From Dermatophagoides farinae (taxonomy: Eukaryota > Arthropoda > Arachnida > Sarcoptiformes > Pyroglyphidae): DNA of 64,000 nt. The stretch's first letter is position 1. Each line of letters starts with the position of its first letter. Below the pieces are notes generated by a model that worked only from the letters and a program-made list of their open reading frames with translations, was not told where the DNA came from and ran no database searches. The stretch covers positions 4,157,001-4,221,000 of the forward strand of contig NC_134677.1 of assembly GCF_024713945.1 (NCBI RefSeq), read 5' to 3'. Both the position numbers and the translations under genes were made by a program. Positions 25,301 through 38,950 of the stretch are shown here, piece after piece.

Positions 25301-27567
25301 TTATTGTTTGCGTTTAAAAATGATCAATGCGATATAGAAAAATAATAACATCGGTATACCGATAGAAAGAAAGCCGTATTGTACATGAATATTGGAAAGA
25401 TCCCAACCTTGAAGCATTATATGGCGAATAGTCTTCACGGGTATACTCAATGGCCATAAATAGAATAGATAATTGAATGGTTGAGACAATGATTCCAATG
25501 GCCATAGTACTCCAGCCGAAAGACATTGAGGAATAGTTATGAACCATACCAATACCAGACAGGATATCTCCGAATTGATTGATGATGAAATAACAAATCC
25601 CAATGACATCGCATTCAAACTTTCAAGTAATAATAGGCTGAATTTAAGCCAATAACTTGAATTGCTCGGATTGTCGAATAAGGCGAATGCGATAATATCA
25701 AGAAACCATAGCTGAACAATTGAAATGACAAGACTGGTGATGATATGTGAGAAAAAGACAAGCTCATGTGATACACCAGCAATAAGTGATCTTTCGAATA
25801 GGCCATCTTTACGTTCTTTGTTCAATGTCAATGATGCCATAGTAATTTGTGATATATACAAAAACAATAGAAAATATCCGGGCATAAAATAATCTTTGAA
25901 ACGATAATCTTCTGATAATGCCGTTTTTTCCATTTTGATCGGCACTTCTAATAGATCCATATACTTTGAATGAAACAATTGGCGTGAAAAATCAGTAAAC
26001 GATTGCAACAATGTAGTGTAGAATTCAATACTGAGAATGTAATAGGAATTATCAAGAAAAATTCGAATAGTTGAATCTTCGATAGTTTCATTATCGGCGG
26101 ATAATCCATCTTCGATTCTTATATCGACGGCTTCTGTATAATTTTCTGGTATCCAAATTGCACCGATTGCTTCACGCTTACGGAGTGCATCTGTCGCCTC
26201 TTCCGCTGAATCATAGTATTTGGGTTGAATTATATGACCACGAACGGATTTCATTGCATCAATGAATAATTTTCCATACCCAGGATTCGGTTCTTCATTA
26301 TAAACAGCTGCTGGTATCTTAAATTGATGAAAAATGTCATTATCAAAGCATTATAATTATAATAATCATAGTTTATCTTTGACCACTTACCAATGTAATA
26401 TCTTTACTGACAGCCAGGCAGAATATCAATGCTTGAGTTGCCGGCAACAAGATAATGATGATTGAAAAATAAGAGCATACAAATTTGTTCAAATTACGAT
26501 AGATCAATGTTAACAATATCCACAATTTGATTGTCCATAATCTTGTATTGAATAATGTTCTCCAGGATGGAGTTGATGATAATGATGAACAACTACTAAC
26601 CGAACATTCGGAATGTTTGTTGAATTTATTTGAAATGATGAATAGTTCGTCATGATTATGATGATGATTACCGATCGAATAATGATGAGAACAAAAATAT
26701 GGATCTATTTTAGTTGTTTCATGATTTTGATATGGTTGATGATGTTTTTGCAGATCCGAGGTGGATATATTATAGCCTTTGTCCTCATAACAACAGAGTT
26801 TAAGAAAGACGGCCTCGAGATTCGCCTCACCATATATGGACATTAATCGTTGTGGATTATCTTCAGCCAATAATGCACCGTTTCGCATCAAACCAACACG
26901 ACCAGCATTGACAGCTTCTTCAATATAATGTGTCACAATAATCATGGTCATTCCTTCAGCTGTTTTCGATACCAGATAATTCCAAATTTGATTCCGAAGT
27001 AATGCATCTATACCGACTGTAGGTTCATCCAATATAACCAGACTTGGATTATTAATTAACGAAACGGCAATTGATAATCGTCGTTTAGTGCCACCAGAAA
27101 GTTCACGAACCAGCATGTTTCCATTTGGCAGATTGGTCAATGTAGTCAATTCTTTACGTCTTTCAAAATTAATAAATAAAATATCAATAAATTTTGATAG
27201 AATAAAATTTAATAAAAAAAAACTCATACCTGGTGTAGAATTCTTCATTGGAAATTCGATATATTAATTTAAAATATTTTAACGTCTGATTAATTGTTAG
27301 ATTATCACACAGGCCAACTTCTTGTGGCATGAAGCTAATATTTGAATTTGCTTCACCAGGTGTCATACCGAGCACACTAATCATGCCCTGTTGCATTTTC
27401 AAACGCCCCAATATTAATTTGAGTAATGTAGTCTTTCCTCCTCCACTTGGACCCAATAATGCATAGATCTGTGCATATGGAACTCGAGCACAAAAATTGT
27501 GAAGAATTTGATTATTTCCATAACTAAAGTTGACATTACGGATATAGACGGCGTCTGTGGCAGACAT
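25301..27567 (-). CDS. ABC half transporter, NBD-TMD order (ABCH/ABCG-like)
   Basis: Three exons: 27567-27230, 27159-26391 and 26317-25301 (introns 70 and 73 nt; phases 2 and 0), 707 aa. The start is the ATG at 27567; upstream frame has only TTG. Nucleotide-binding domain: Walker A GPSGGGKT (about 39-46), Q-loop Gln (about 82), signature LSGGTK (about 133-138), Walker B LVILDEP (about 153-159) and H-loop His (about 190), all intact. Then a His/Ser-rich linker, a first membrane helix (about 345-367), a large loop of about 150 residues, and further hydrophobic segments to the C-terminus. A TMD after a single NBD with a long loop after TM1 is the arthropod ABCH (Snustorr-type) layout, often annotated as ABCG20/23-like. 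It would work as a dimer exporting lipids or xenobiotics; cuticle lipid export is known for insect relatives, only inferred here. Confidence 0.9.
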
Positions 27568-27691
27568 TTTTATTTTCAAATGGAAAAATTTCTGTCGATT
27601 TGTTGAATCAGAATAAATGATGATGAGTTAATATTGAATAACTTGAAAAATTTGTTTTTGATTTGAAAATGGTGATGGTGAATGATGGTTA

Positions 27692-27699
27692 TATTTATA
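27692..27699 (-). promoter_or_regulatory. TATA box of the ABC transporter gene
   Basis: TATAAATA on the minus strand 125 bp upstream of the ATG, predicting a leader of about 95-100 nt. Confidence 0.4.
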
Positions 27700-30366
27700 C
27701 AATATTTTGACTAAAAATTTAGGACCACAAATTTAGTAACAAAAATAGACCATATCTTAATGGCAATCAAATCGATTGATTGTTCCGTAATCTTTTCATC
27801 AAAAAATGCATACGAAAAAAATATGAGGCAATTTTTGCATATAAAAAATTGATTTAACTTTATAATAAATCCATTAAATCACATCACACACATACACACA
27901 CACACCATAAACACAAACAGGTAGACAAATTAGGTTCGATTGTAGTTTTTGAAAATAATATTGAGGAAGTATTCTATTTAAAATTTTAAAAATTGATCAT
28001 TTGTTGATAAACTACATTTTCACTGATACATTTATACGCACACACACACACACACACCTATACATGATAGGTGGCAGATTTTCCGAGAACATTAATTTTA
28101 AAAATTGATTGCGGCATTTCATCTAACGGAAAATCAGTGAATTGGTATGACCAAACATAGTAACTCGATGTATTATATTCGTATATATGTAAACATTTGA
28201 ATATATGGACATGGAGATGGATCAATCGAATCAAATCGATGTTTATTTATTGTAACTACTGGTTGTTGTTGTTGTTGATGGTGGTGGGGTGATGGTGGCG
28301 AAATAATGGTCTATAAATGATTGATGTTTATGGCCGGTAATTACAATTATTGCCAAATTCAATGTCATCATATATGAAATATTTTTTTTTAAATGGCGAT
28401 AAGTTAGAGCGAACAGAAGTTTATGGAATTTCAACAAAAAAACAACAACAACGACTAAGGCGATGATGATCAATTAGAGAAAAAAATTTTGCTCTGTGTT
28501 AAGGTGATGATGATGTTATCAATAAAATGGTCATTCGTCTCTTATTATTTTTCATTTGAATCAAGGATGTCAATTTTCTTTCTTTCTCTTTCATTTCTCT
28601 TCATTCAACCATTTCATTCAAATCAATCCAAATAATAAATACAGTGTTCAATGAGGCTATGAAAAAAAAATTTTTTTCAACACAATAAGCTCAATTAATT
28701 TTTGGAGACACACTTATTGTTGTTCCTTGTTTGGTGACTAAATCAAATGACGATGAAGAAATAGGTCGAACACATTCAACTTTCACCTGAAGGTACGGCA
28801 CATAGACCTATGAGCAGGGAAGAAACTTTTTGGGCGAATGAATGAATCAAATTAAAAGAGAAATTTGTTTGTTCATATGGCAGTAACGAGAAAAAAAAAT
28901 CTGACAATGATAATGAACAACGAAAAACGACAATGACGATGAAAGAGAACAAGAACATCAGAACAAATGATGAAGAACTTTTGAGAAGATGATGGCCAAT
29001 TTATAGATGGTGAAGAAGAACAAACATCTTCAGGATTTGTAAATGAAAAACAAAAAAAAATGACAACTATAACCATTGAGGTTGTGCTTATATTTGTGTC
29101 TGTATATTTATTCATAAAGGCAACTGCAATGCCAATAGATAATGTATGAATCGAACATCGAAGAAGACATCGACCACAAAACGATTACGGTCCGATCGAA
29201 TCGCGCGCGCACTTGAAAATCTTTTTTCGGCTCGTATTTTTGTGTTTGTATGTTAACAAACGAAGAGTAGAAAAATAACGAAAATTCAAATCTCTTTCCA
29301 CATTTCCATTCCATCGGTCTTAATAAATGTAGTATTTCTCTTTTCAATTTTTTCCATACATTTTTTTGTTCTATCATTTTTTTTATCGTTTATATTATCT
29401 CCTTTCTGTGTCTATGTATATGTGTGTGTGTTTGTGTGTTCTATGTGAATTTCAGCGCGAATAATGAATAATATGAAACGAAAGATGTTTGAACCAATAA
29501 AACGATGGTTGACCTATTTTGTGAGAGCATGAATATATAGAAATAAAAATGTAAAACTAAACCATTGATCTGAGATGATGAAGAGAAAGAAGAATGAAAA
29601 CTTGGAACATTTAAGTTTTTTTTTGCGTAAATCCCCATCTCTCATTTTGATGAAGAAGAAAACAAGTTTCAAATTTGATCTGTATACATAAATATGAAAC
29701 AGAAAAAACAGTGGAAAAATCCAAATCACAAAAAAAATATACGAAATGGTATTATTCGAATAATACAAACATAGCTCATAGCCTGTGTTTTTATTTTTTT
29801 TCCATTCGACTACCGTGATGTGTGTTCGTCGAACAAATTTTAATATGAATTGATCGAAACAACCTCTATCGATGTTTAATGTGATCGAACCTGTTAACAA
29901 GTAGCAATAACAATAAAAAAAAGATATATAACAAAAAAAAAACATTGAAAATATGTAACGATTTAGACTTTATACTGGAATCGATTCAAATAGAAAAATT
30001 AAAATAAAGGAATCGACAGAAAAAAAAATTTGATTGCACCCTGATCGCAATGTTGCAAAAGTTGCCTCCCGTGACTGTCTCACTATTATTCGATATATAA
30101 GAAAAGATTTCATTGATTTTTTCATGTCTGAATCTTAGTTTCATTAAAATTATATGTGATACAAATTGTTCCTGTTTCATTCATTATCAACGGGGTTTTT
30201 TAGAAATAAAAATGTCATCATAATTTCATTTCAATCACATTTATGGCAATGACGATGGTGTCAATGTGCGATAACTCGTTTTTTCCGGAGATAGTGAAAG
30301 AGAATTAGATCACACACCAATCGAATCGAAAAAGAAGAGGAAGAAATGGTTACAAGGATGGTAGGA
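27700..30366. other. 2.7 kb intergenic, no gene seen
   Basis: Between two minus-strand genes. Contains (CA)n at about 27891-27904 and 28039-28058 and a (TTG)n stretch at about 28263-28276. ORFs here, including a 143-codon minus-strand frame at 29514-29945, are Phe/Tyr/Leu-rich translations of A/T runs without domain signs and are not called. Confidence 0.5.
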
Positions 30367-31613
30367 TCAAGCTACAAATGATCGGCTTTTTGGTGTATCA
30401 TAAATGGATTCTTCATCATCATCATAATGATAATCGCCATGAAAATCATTGGCATTCGTTTTGATGTTAACGCCCGATTTGATTGAAAGTAGATTTGGTG
30501 TACTAGTATGATAATAAGCAATGATTTCACCATTATTATTATGACCTCGTTGTTGTTGTTTGGCCGGCAAATTAACTTCGGTTACATCAATCAAATTAAT
30601 CAATGAACGTGATGATGGAACATCATATATTGGATCTGAATCCGTTTCATTTTCAAGGAAATCAAATGCAGCATTCAATTTGTTATTATTGATCACATGT
30701 AATGGAATTTTTTTCACCACCATTTTTTCATTTTCGGTTAGTTTATTTTGATTTTGAAACTTTATGCAAGTATTCTTTTCATCTGGCTGTTCCAAATGTT
30801 TTTGATGTTGTTGTTGGTTCAATTCGTCGATTTCTCTATTTCGTTGAAATTGATGCTGTTCAATTTCAGTGATTACAACTCTGGTAAGACTTCCACTCTC
30901 TTCCAATAGGCATGATGATTGTGATAAAGAATTTTGTTGATAATGTTGATGCTTACGTGACTTTACACCACCGGTTACAATCGATGACCGGTCATCATCA
31001 TCAGGATTATTGCTTTCTAAAGATGAAAGATCGACCTTTGAACTTGTCGGGGTAATATTTGCTATAATATAAGGATAAAATATAAGAAAAATTGAGTTTT
31101 AAATTTATTGCAAGTAAACTTTTTTGACTTGGATAATGGCATTGGCCAATTCGATTTTATGGCGTACGTGCTAAATGTATCGTACATACCGTGGGTTGAA
31201 TTTGTCAATTCCTGATCATGTCCGGTGATATCAACATATGAGTTGGTATTTTGTTGTTGTTGTTGTGCTGTTTGGCTGGCAATGCCAAAACGTTTCTCTT
31301 GTTCAGATGGAAAATACACATGCTTATGATTATTATTTGTCAAACGTAATTTAATGAACATATTCCAAAACCATTTTGTGAAACGAGATTTTTTCTCTGA
31401 TTGTTGCTGCTCCAGCTGTTGAAGTGAACATTTTCTATCTCTTTTGATCGTATGTTTTTCTTCATTATCATCAACATCATTTCGTTCCTGTTTATTTCTA
31501 CGACGATGTTGATATTTTTGGAAAAATTTCAACACACCGTACATTAAGGATAGTAATGAAACAGAGCCAAAGTATAGAATCAATGGCAATGTTTCAATAT
31601 TTAAATAATGCAT
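30367..31613 (-). CDS. single-pass membrane protein with YDxP tyrosine motifs (adaptor-like)
   Basis: Two exons, 31613-31190 and 31061-30367, with a 128-nt phase-1 GT-AG intron; 372 aa from the ATG at 31613. Seen: a very short N-terminus, one hydrophobic helix (about residues 8-29), then a basic stop-transfer stretch (KYQHRRRNK). The rest is a hydrophilic tail of 340 residues, Gln/Asn/Asp-rich and without a folded domain. The tail carries acidic-flanked tyrosines: YFPS (about 100), YVDI (126), YDVP (287) and YDTP (362). YDxP is the classical Crk/Nck-type SH2 docking motif once phosphorylated. Architecture matches transmembrane adaptor proteins (tiny ectodomain, one helix, long tyrosine tail), but no homologue is recognised by sequence. 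A type III orientation with the tail in the cytosol follows from the positive-inside rule and is inference. Confidence 0.75.
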
Positions 31614-32232
31614 TGGATGAATGAAATTTTTTTTTTGAAAAAAATTGCTAATAATAATTAGAATGATGATGATGATAATAATTTAATGACAAAATTCAAA
31701 TGGCCACCATTGAATGGCATGTTGATCACCACACTTTTTTCATGTGTGTGTGTCTGTGTGATGTACTTGCGCCAATGATTTACGAATGTCATTTGTAATG
31801 ATCAAAAAGCGGAAAGTCAATGATTTTGTTCACTTTTAATTTTGTTATTGCTTCAAAATTCTATCATTGTCGTCATATCCTTTCAGGATATCGATAATTT
31901 GCATTAATATTTTGGCCATTAACAGTATAAAAAAAAATTAAAATAATTTTATTACTTCTTTAACAAACCAATTAAAAATGAATGTCGTTCGATAAGACAA
32001 TCAGCATAGAATGCATTTAGACAGGCTTATGAGAGAAAAAATAAAATTCGGTGAAATTTCTGACTAAAAATATAGGTGTGAATGTGTATTGTGAACATTA
32101 GAAATGTGTTTGAATTTGCATGTAAAAAAATTAGGATCAATGATTCGATGAGACAATGTTCTGACCCCAATGACCATAAAATTGACGATTGTACAGCAAA
32201 TTGGTGATTATTTACAAGTAAAAAAAATAAGT
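31614..32232. other. intergenic spacer, no gene seen
   Basis: AT-rich; should hold the promoter of the adaptor-like gene and the 3' UTR of the reductase-like gene. No clear TATA box and no canonical poly(A) hexamer were singled out. Confidence 0.4.
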
Positions 32233-34614
32233 TTAATTAATCAATACAAATGAGATGATTGTGATCACAAAAATTAATATAACGGAAACGTATAAAATAA
32301 AAAAATAACGTAAAAATGATGTATCGGCCAGACTATCGATTCGTTGATTAGTATTTGATGCAGATGGTAATGATCCGTTCGATATGTCGCTTGATTCTAA
32401 TTTAAATATAAATGATGAATGAATTAAAATTAAATTCAAACACGATAATATAATAATTAAAACCTACCTTTGGTATGATGACAATTGCAGAAATACAATT
32501 GCAATAATGAATGTACGGTTAGATTGAAAAATAAATAGAAAGCTATTGACCATAGATATGGTGTAGATAAATGTATAGCATTCAATTGAAATGCCATGAA
32601 TAATGCACCGATGGCACATACATAGCCAATATTTCCAATTAGCCAATGTATCCAATTGAATATCCATCGTTTACTTGATTCACATTCGGGCCGAAATACG
32701 GCACCAATTGGATTTCCTATCGCACAAATTATGGCGATCAATCCAAGTATTTGATGATATCCCTATGAAAAAGAGGTATAGACATATTTTTAGATTTTTA
32801 TATTTTCAAGAGTAAGACATAAAAATACGCACAAAAACAAAACCATCAACGTAAAGGAAAATGCTAATGGCTCCAATGCAGACGAATATCAATGAAGCCA
32901 TCATGCTCGAACGATGTATCTGTGTATGTCGATTATACGTCGATTAGTTTAGAATTAACGTCAAGTTTGAATTTGGCTATTTATCTTACCGCAAACCAAA
33001 TACGAACACCAAACAATGAATGTGATAGCCATAAAGGTTTTAGATAACGTGCCGTGATGATACCAATACTGGCAAAACCGACCCAGGCAACAATCATAAA
33101 GAATGCTGCATTAATAAACGAAAGGAATTAATAATCACATGGAAAACATCTAAAATGCATACCATGAAATTTGATCAGAAACGTTTTCGAATAAGCTGAT
33201 ATTGAACCGGTCATACGAAAATCGACCATCGAATCGGAAACAATCTTATCGAAATGTGGTTCTTTACGACGGAAATTGCTAAAACTAGATAGACGGCCAA
33301 ACGCCAACATGATATGATATTTATCATCTCGAAGATTATAACGAGTACCACGTAAAGTGAAACGACGTCGTTTACGCCATTTACAAAAAAGAATTCCATT
33401 ATGATATGTAGCGTTCATGAGGGTTACACCATGAAATTCACTTTCGGATAGTTCTTCATTTGATTTTCCCACATTAATACTATTCATAATTTGTGGTCGA
33501 CCATTGCTCAGAATACAATCGGTAACACTATCATTACCCATTATTTTATCATGTGATAATGCCATCGAATAATAGGCTGAGGTAGATATTATTGGTGATG
33601 TTGATCCAAATGCTACTGCTCGTTTACTGCTCATAGCCGTTTTATGATCAGCAATTATTTCGAATTCCACTGTGGAATCGGTGTACGGAACAAAACCGGC
33701 CGTCAATAACATTATACAATTTCGTCGACGAAGACAACCATGTGGTAAACCGAAACAAAGTTTGCGACTGCAGACATTATAATCTAGATAATAGATAAGA
33801 TCACGAGTACTATGGCTCGGATCGTGTTTTGGTGAATTCTGTACTAATGGTTGATGTGATACGGTTAAAAATGGTGATGGTGGTGTAATGGCCGATGATG
33901 ATAGCGCTACATGATATGGAGAACGGCCATGATGATGATGATGGCCACCATCTTTATTCATGACAAATCCACTAGGCACCTGTGGTGAATCATTGGGAGT
34001 GTTGAATGAATTGAAACTATTCGGATTATATTGAACGCCTAATGGATTTGGTGATAATTCAATCATATCCGAATCGATAGCTGTCCAGAAGACATTTTTT
34101 GATTGTACAACAGTAACACGAAATACAATATCGCTGATAAAATTTTTCGGTGCCGTCCATACACTTTCAATTTTATATTTTGGAAATGAATTTGTGTGCG
34201 TTAATGTATTCTGACCAGATAAGAAAGTGATAATAATCAAATAAATAATTATTCATAAATTGGCTGAAATCTGCTTACCTGATAACCACCAAGACAATCC
34301 AAAGCTTGTGTATGTTCATCAGTAGAGAATTGTCCATTGACTAACATTTCACGATCACTATGTAATCTAGCTTGCATGATGAATCCAAGAAATGTATCCG
34401 ATGGTGAATATAATGTGACCACTATTTTTGAATCATTGAATCGATGCGATGCATTTATTCGATATGATGAACGACCATATTGTTTATCGACACCATGACC
34501 AGGATATAATGTGCGACATGCTTCACCATTTGGTGCTCCATTACTATAGGCATCAATAATAGTCACAGTGGTCATCATCATATAAATCAACATTGATAAA
34601 TACGAGATGAACAT
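32233..34614 (-). CDS. Frrs1: ferric-chelate reductase 1-like: reeler, DOMON and cytochrome b561 domains
   Basis: Six exons: 34614-34279, 34210-33163, 33105-32990, 32919-32833, 32762-32468 and 32396-32233; all introns short, GT-AG, phases 0,1,0,0,1 consistent; 681 aa. The start is the ATG at 34614. Signal peptide (about 1-22). Reeler domain (about 27-150) with ACRTLYPGHG and the conserved THTNS-PK block just after intron 1. DOMON domain follows (about 240-430) with its CxxxxCFGLPxGC signature, ending near MLAFG. A b561 membrane core is encoded by exons 3-5, with His residues in LSHS, IHRSS, GYHQILG and NWIHW that can ligate the two haems. A last hydrophobic helix lies in exon 6. FRRS1/SDR2 proteins move electrons across membranes to reduce ferric iron. 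An insertion rich in Ser/Pro/His between reeler and DOMON is unusual. Donor 4 is GTGCGT rather than GTAAGT. Confidence 0.9.
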
Positions 34615-37556
34615 TCTGGAATTTGTTGATGAAAAATGATGCAGCAATAAATGACGTACTGTTCGAGATGTAAACGATTGAAGAATTATGTAGAACCTGA
34701 CGAATGTGTTCGAATCAAATCTCAGTCATTAATATTGTTTTGATTTATACTTACATTTTTTTAGAAAATTATATCTTAAAAAAACAAACGCCTATTTGTG
34801 CATGTGTGAGTGTGTGAATTCACCTGTAAACCCAATTATCGAACATGTTCGAATGACAATCACGGTACTGTCACTTCTATTCGAGTTCTGTTTTCTTTTG
34901 ATTAAAATGAATACAAAAAACAATATAATTTAATAAAAAATAAATAAACAATGAGACAATTTCCGGTCACTCACTTTCCACAGTAAATTTGTGAGTATTC
35001 TTAAATAATGACAACTTAATAAATCAAATTTGCATAGAAAAAAATAATGATTTTTTTTTCTTTAATAAAATCAACAAAACATTCCATTCTTCAAGGTGAC
35101 CAACCAATTAGCTTGTTTACAATTTTTGTAAACATTTTGCAGCATGCGACAATGAATACCAATTGGAGCAACGGACGTACAAATGTGGATATTTCACAAT
35201 CAAGTATGTGTAAGTGAGTAAGCCATCTGAATCAACCATCATGTATAAAGAGAAAAAAAAACAACGGAAATTGTGTCAAGTTGACAATATGAAATTAGTG
35301 GACAGTGAAAAAACTATAACATTGTTTTGAAATATAGAATAGGATATAGAAAGGAAACCATCGACCAATATGACAAGTGCTGAAAAGTTTTTTTTTCTTT
35401 CCTCTCACAAGCATTTCCTATTTCAAGTTGTTTCATTTTAAAAACAATAATAACCAAATTAATAATAAACAAATTCAATCTCATCAATCTATCAATTTTT
35501 TTTTTTTTTTTTTTTTTTTGATTGATAACATAAATCTTGGAATACATCAGAACAAAGAACCGATGGAACGCTTGGTTGGTTTCATAGTCTAGTTTTTTTT
35601 GAAAAAAAAACCAGAAACAGGAATTTAATTATCGTTTGCTTAAAATTGAGAAAAAGATATTAATTTTAATGGTGAGAATCGTTTGTCAACATTTATTATT
35701 TTTTTTTTGTCACGTCCATTAATCGTTGTCATACATTCAAATAAGCCGGATGATGAGAAATATATGCTTGATATGATGTGACAATTGATTCATATATTCA
35801 CATCCTAGGTGATCATTTATTTTCATTGAATTTGTCATTTAAATCGTATGATAATACAAGGTTATTGAGATTTCAAAGCAAATACAAATTCTCTGATGAT
35901 GACGATGGCCAATAGGGTCCTTCAACAAAATTGATGTCATATTTTTCATCAAAAAAAAAATGTACAGTTTGATCATAATCTTAATTAACAACAAATGAAT
36001 GAAGAAATCTCATTCAATTATAGCAATAACATTCATTAAACAATGAATCAATTAAAATTAGTTTCCATATGGAAAAAAAAGTTGAAGTTCGAGGAAAAAT
36101 TATCAAATATATAGCAGCTATTCATTATTTACATGGACAATTAGAAATAAACATTTATATAATATATTTAGAAGTCATTTCAACAAACGAAGAAGAATGT
36201 TTCTTTTTTCCATTTTGATAAATGCGTTAATCGATTCAAATGATTGCAAATTAAGAAATGATAATTTATTAACGCCTCTTACACTATTGATTAAACATTT
36301 GAAACATTACGCAATATGGTCAAAAGTGTTTTATATATCTGTACACGATTGTTACGGAATACGGATATTTTTGTCTTTGTATCATGTTTTTTTTATTTGA
36401 TGGATCCCAACACATGGAACGATCATCTGCTTTAGTCCAAAAGTTTTGCAATGCATTTAAGAAATAAATTGTTGTAAAAATGCTAATCAACTTATATGAA
36501 GATATATATCCTAAACATATATTATTCATAAGCATGTTGCAAAGATGATGGAACAATCAATCAATTAGATGTTACTTGTTTCAAAAAAATATATACAACG
36601 ACGACTAGTCACCAAACTACCTGATGGCAAATATTTATAAAATATTATAATTAGAATGAATCGAATTATTGATTGTTTAGTATCGATCGATTGATTTGTT
36701 TTTCTGATGTTGAAATTTTGTATAAAAAAATTTAACTTAGAATTTAGCATTTATATCTCACATTTTATGTGTATAATGAGAAAATTATTATCCATATACA
36801 ATGCTATAACTATTACAAAAAAAAAATTTCCATGTTTAAGCCTTCGTTGTGACGATAATATAAAATGAACATGTCGTCGTTCAAAAAAAAAAAAAAAAAA
36901 TTTCGCCATAGCATATATAATCGGAAGATGATTACATCATCATCATCATCATCATCATTCAATTGATGAAAATCGAGATGAACGTTTTTTCCTTCCATAT
37001 TATCATCACCAGAAACGATGTCATAATATTTACACAAAACGACAAATAAACTGATTTTCGTTTCATCATCATCAATGTCGTCATCATCATCATAATCATG
37101 ATTATTATTATTATTCAAATGGACATCTGCAAAAACTATAAAAAAAAAAATTTAAATAGCATGACAATGACTGTTGTGAAGATTCACCACAATAGCATTT
37201 GTTTGAATAAATACTGTCATTTTTTGTGATGATTTTATGCAATTGGGTAAAATCATTTGTTTACGTACAATGTATAATGAATAATATATTAGTTTTGTGT
37301 TCGATGCGGTTTTTTTTATTTTATTGGGAAAATTTTGTAAATAACAAATATTTAACTTTCACACTTGAAAAAATTCAGAATTTCTTTTTGTAATATCTTG
37401 TTAGAATTTTGTGCAGATGAGACGCAGTCTGAATCATTTCTTCTTATTATAATCATTATGTCTATCGTGTGTTGAATGGGTAATATCAATCTGATCAAAA
37501 TTGTAACGAATTCAAGAGAATTACCTGAAAATTATAATATAAATTTGATAAAAAAA

Positions 37557-37604
<48 letters not shown>

Positions 37605-38892
37605 GATTAACAGCGTGAAATTTAGCATTCGAAAGAAATCATGATAAGCATTGATTTTGTCGTTGTCATTTCAGGATGTAAACCAAAACACATATGCATA
37701 CACATCACAATTATTCAAACACCAATCAGTCAAATCATGGCTAAATTTACCTTGAAATTTTCAATCAAATTCATTTGAGAGAACGAGCGCGTTTATTTTG
37801 ATGTGTCGAAATTTTGTTGATAAATCGACGTTTTTTTGTGTGTGTGTGTGTGTGTGATCGTTTTGAATACAAAAATAAAAACAAAACAAGATTATTGATT
37901 CGATTTCATCAGTATCAATTGTAGAGCGAATGAACGAGATGACAAAACAAATTAAATCAATTAGTTACACATGTAAAAGATTTTGAAATTTATTCACAAA
38001 AAATGATTTTCAAAAAAAATATGGAAACGGAAAAGATGATTGGACAAGCAAATACAAGAGCTTATCTTTTCATTTATGTTCATACGATGATTGTCGTTCA
38101 AATGTATCGATAGTTAATGAATACAAAAAACTAAACTCAATCTCACATTCAACAGATTGAGGCAAATATGTGAGGAAAGAATAAACAAAAAATATTTCTC
38201 TTCAAACGATATCGGTGAAATTGGATTGTGCACTGATTAACACAAACAGAAAAAAAATTAATGTGTAATAATAATGATAATGATAATGGGAATAATCAGT
38301 TTCCACATACATGCAAACACACACACACACAAATGTGTTGTTATTCCGCTAATAATAATTTAAACATAGTCCAGCAGATTTCTCTCTTGGATTTTTTTTT
38401 TGAGAAAAACTTTCATTTATTAATACATTATTTGTTTTCTTTTTCATTAATACAGAAATTATTTTTCTCTTTTTTTTCCATTGAAAATATGTCCACTAAA
38501 TACATATCATGCTACTTTTTTCCATTGGTTTCAGGATCACGATTAAATATGTTTTTGAGTGATAACTAACTAACTTGTAATTTTTTCACGGACAGGAAAA
38601 AAAGAAACAGACTGATCAGATTTTCCCTTAAGGTGAAAAAACAAAATTATAGACTTATATTTGAAAATGATCCAAAAAAAAAACAAAACAAAAGGTTCAG
38701 GATCTATGAAATTCTAAATGCGAAAAAAAACTGCAGTAATTCTAACATTTATTGACATTAGGCTTTAAAGTATTTTTTAAATAGCATCTAACTGTATAAT
38801 AATGTGGATAGAAAGAAAAAGGATATGAAATTGTTAATTATCTGATCAATTAATGGGTTAATATTTCCGTTTTAAATATTTAATAACTTTTT
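34615..38892. other. 4.3 kb intergenic, simple repeats only
   Basis: No convincing gene. Homopolymers T24 (35496-35519), A18 (36883-36900) and T33 (37571-37603); (ATC)n at about 36935-36959; (GT)n at about 37838-37855; (CA)n at about 38319-38330. The ORF at 36813-37118 (minus) with Asp runs is a translation of the ATC repeats. Confidence 0.5.
37571..37603. repeat. T33 homopolymer
   Basis: Uninterrupted run of 33 T preceded by TATT repeats. It could be a slippage tract or the inverse of an old retroposed poly(A) tail; no coding remnant was seen next to it. Confidence 0.9.
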
Positions 38893-38950
38893 TTTGACGT
38901 CTGAAATTTCAGAAAAAAGGTGCAACCAACGTCCACCTCCATGATCGAAG

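Noticed and set aside
29514-29945. 143-codon minus-strand ORF
   Set aside because: Phe/Tyr/Leu/Lys-rich translation of A/T runs, no domain, no promoter or splice context.
36813-37118. 101-codon minus-strand ORF with long Asp runs
   Set aside because: The Asp runs are the ATC microsatellite read in one frame; the rest comes from homopolymers.
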